A DNA stretch of 14,185 nt from contig JAJTHU010000347.1 of the NCBI GenBank assembly GCA_021300055.1, positions 1 through 14,185 on the forward strand. Direction: 5' to 3'. Positions 13,463 to 14,185 of this stretch are shown in pieces (within the stretch, counting starts at the first letter, position 1; each line of letters opens with the position of its first letter). The notes under the pieces are model-generated. The model had not been told where the DNA came from, did not search any database, and saw nothing but the letters and a program-made list of their open reading frames with translations. The stretch is from Nitrosomonadaceae bacterium (GTDB lineage: Bacteria > Pseudomonadota > Gammaproteobacteria > Burkholderiales > Usitatibacteraceae). The translations under genes were made by a program, and so were the position numbers.

Positions 13463-14185
13463 GTGTTTGACAGTTACGTGAATTCGCCCAAGCCGACGAC
13501 ACTGGATGCGACCGCCGTCCCTCCATCATGGTGGCGGCGTGTATTGCAGAACGAAGACTTAAACTTTCTGCTCACCAATCGGCTGCCGCGCGATACTGCA
13601 ACGCGCTTTATGGGCTGGTTCAGCCGTATCGAAAGCCCCTTGCTTTGCCGCGCGTCTATTGCCGCTTGGCGCTGCTTTACCGACCTAGACCTGTCTGAGG
13701 CCAAGCAGCAACGCTTTTCGAGTCTGCATGCCTGCTTCACGCGCGAATTGAAGCCGGGCTCGCGGTCGATCGACCCAACTCCGGGCGTTATCACCTCACC
13801 GAGCGATGGGATCGTGGGCCAATGCGGCGACATCGCCGACACGACGCTGTGGCAAGCGAAGGGTTTCAGCTACGAATTAGAAGAGCTACTCGGCGGCAAA
13901 GCGTGCGCTGAAGCGTTTCGCGATGGCTGTTATGTCACCTTGCGCCTCACCTCAGCGATGTATCACCGTTTTCACGCGCCAGGTGCAGGACAAGTGAGGC
14001 ACATCACCTACGTGTCCGGCGACACCTGGAACGTCAATCCGGTCGCACTCAAGCGCGTGGAAAAACTGTTCTGCAAGAACGAGCGCGCCATCATCAACTT
14101 AGACCTCGCGGCGGAAGGCAAAGATAATGCACCACTCCGTATCGCACTCGTGCCAGTGGCGGCGATCTTGGTGGCGAGCATTCGG
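13463..14185 (+). CDS. psd: phosphatidylserine decarboxylase, 3' end beyond the window
   Basis: The first 241 residues of a phosphatidylserine decarboxylase, the inner-membrane pyruvoyl enzyme that converts phosphatidylserine to phosphatidylethanolamine. Visible motifs are TSPSDGIVGQCG with the catalytic-triad aspartate D115, and MYHRFHAPGAGQV (H168, H171) followed by SGDTWNVNP. These match the proteobacterial enzyme. The C-terminal LGST self-cleavage site, whose serine becomes the pyruvoyl group, lies past the window edge, so activity cannot be judged. The reading frame is open to the last base. An in-frame TGA at 13439-13441 forces the start downstream; GTG 13463 is the first candidate, with only a weak GGA upstream. 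It is divergent from the aminotransferase. Confidence 0.9.
   Translation, partial: MFDSYVNSPKPTTLDATAVPPSWWRRVLQNEDLNFLLTNRLPRDTATRFMGWFSRIESPLLCRASIAAWRCFTDLDLSEAKQQRFSSLHACFTRELKPGSRSIDPTPGVITSPSDGIVGQCGDIADTTLWQAKGFSYELEELLGGKACAEAFRDGCYVTLRLTSAMYHRFHAPGAGQVRHITYVSGDTWNVNPVALKRVEKLFCKNERAIINLDLAAEGKDNAPLRIALVPVAAILVASIR

Overview
The window looks like a chromosomal stretch of a Gram-negative proteobacterium, most likely a betaproteobacterium (Burkholderiales-like). The grounds are the moderately high GC content, the protein families, and the start-codon and Shine-Dalgarno usage. No ribosomal RNA, tRNA, transposase, integrase or CRISPR array is visible. The window holds eleven full genes, one gene cut by the right edge, and the possible last codons of another gene at the left edge.

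Left part (1-7391), phosphate acquisition. A SixA-type phosphohistidine phosphatase lies on the minus strand. Next comes the high-affinity phosphate transporter pstS-pstC-pstA-pstB on the plus strand, closed by a clear terminator, and then a Tat-exported lipoprotein phosphatase of the PhoX family. Both pstS and phoX are preceded by PhoB-box-like repeats (TGTC cores every 11 bp), with a -10-like hexamer starting 16 bp after the start of the last core. phoU, phoB and phoR do not follow pstB here.

Middle part (7356-10660, minus strand). Three genes run in one direction: a GT4 glycosyltransferase, a bile-acid:sodium-symporter-family (BASS) transporter and an exported cytochrome c fused to a glycine-rich surface-protein-type repeat. 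They could be one transcript started at the glycosyltransferase. The convergent end with phoX is a long bidirectional hairpin whose loop holds the stop codon of the cytochrome gene.

Right part (10661-14185), probable lipid genes. Glycosyltransferase and a histidine-rich membrane protein (resembling Mpo1/DUF962) diverge from a control region. This region carries nine TGTC/CGTC-type cores on the plus strand at 11-bp steps, with one 2-bp slip, and three degenerate cores on the minus strand. A membrane-anchored class III aminotransferase and a phosphatidylserine decarboxylase (truncated by the window edge) diverge from a second control region.

Overall reading: phosphate uptake and phosphoester hydrolysis sit beside genes that could build or modify membrane lipids. 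The same 11-bp PhoB-like signature is found at pstS, at phoX and at the glycosyltransferase/membrane-protein promoter. The inference is that the right-hand genes belong to the Pho regulon and take part in lipid remodelling during phosphate starvation. The periodic repeats are seen directly; the lipid pathway is a hypothesis.
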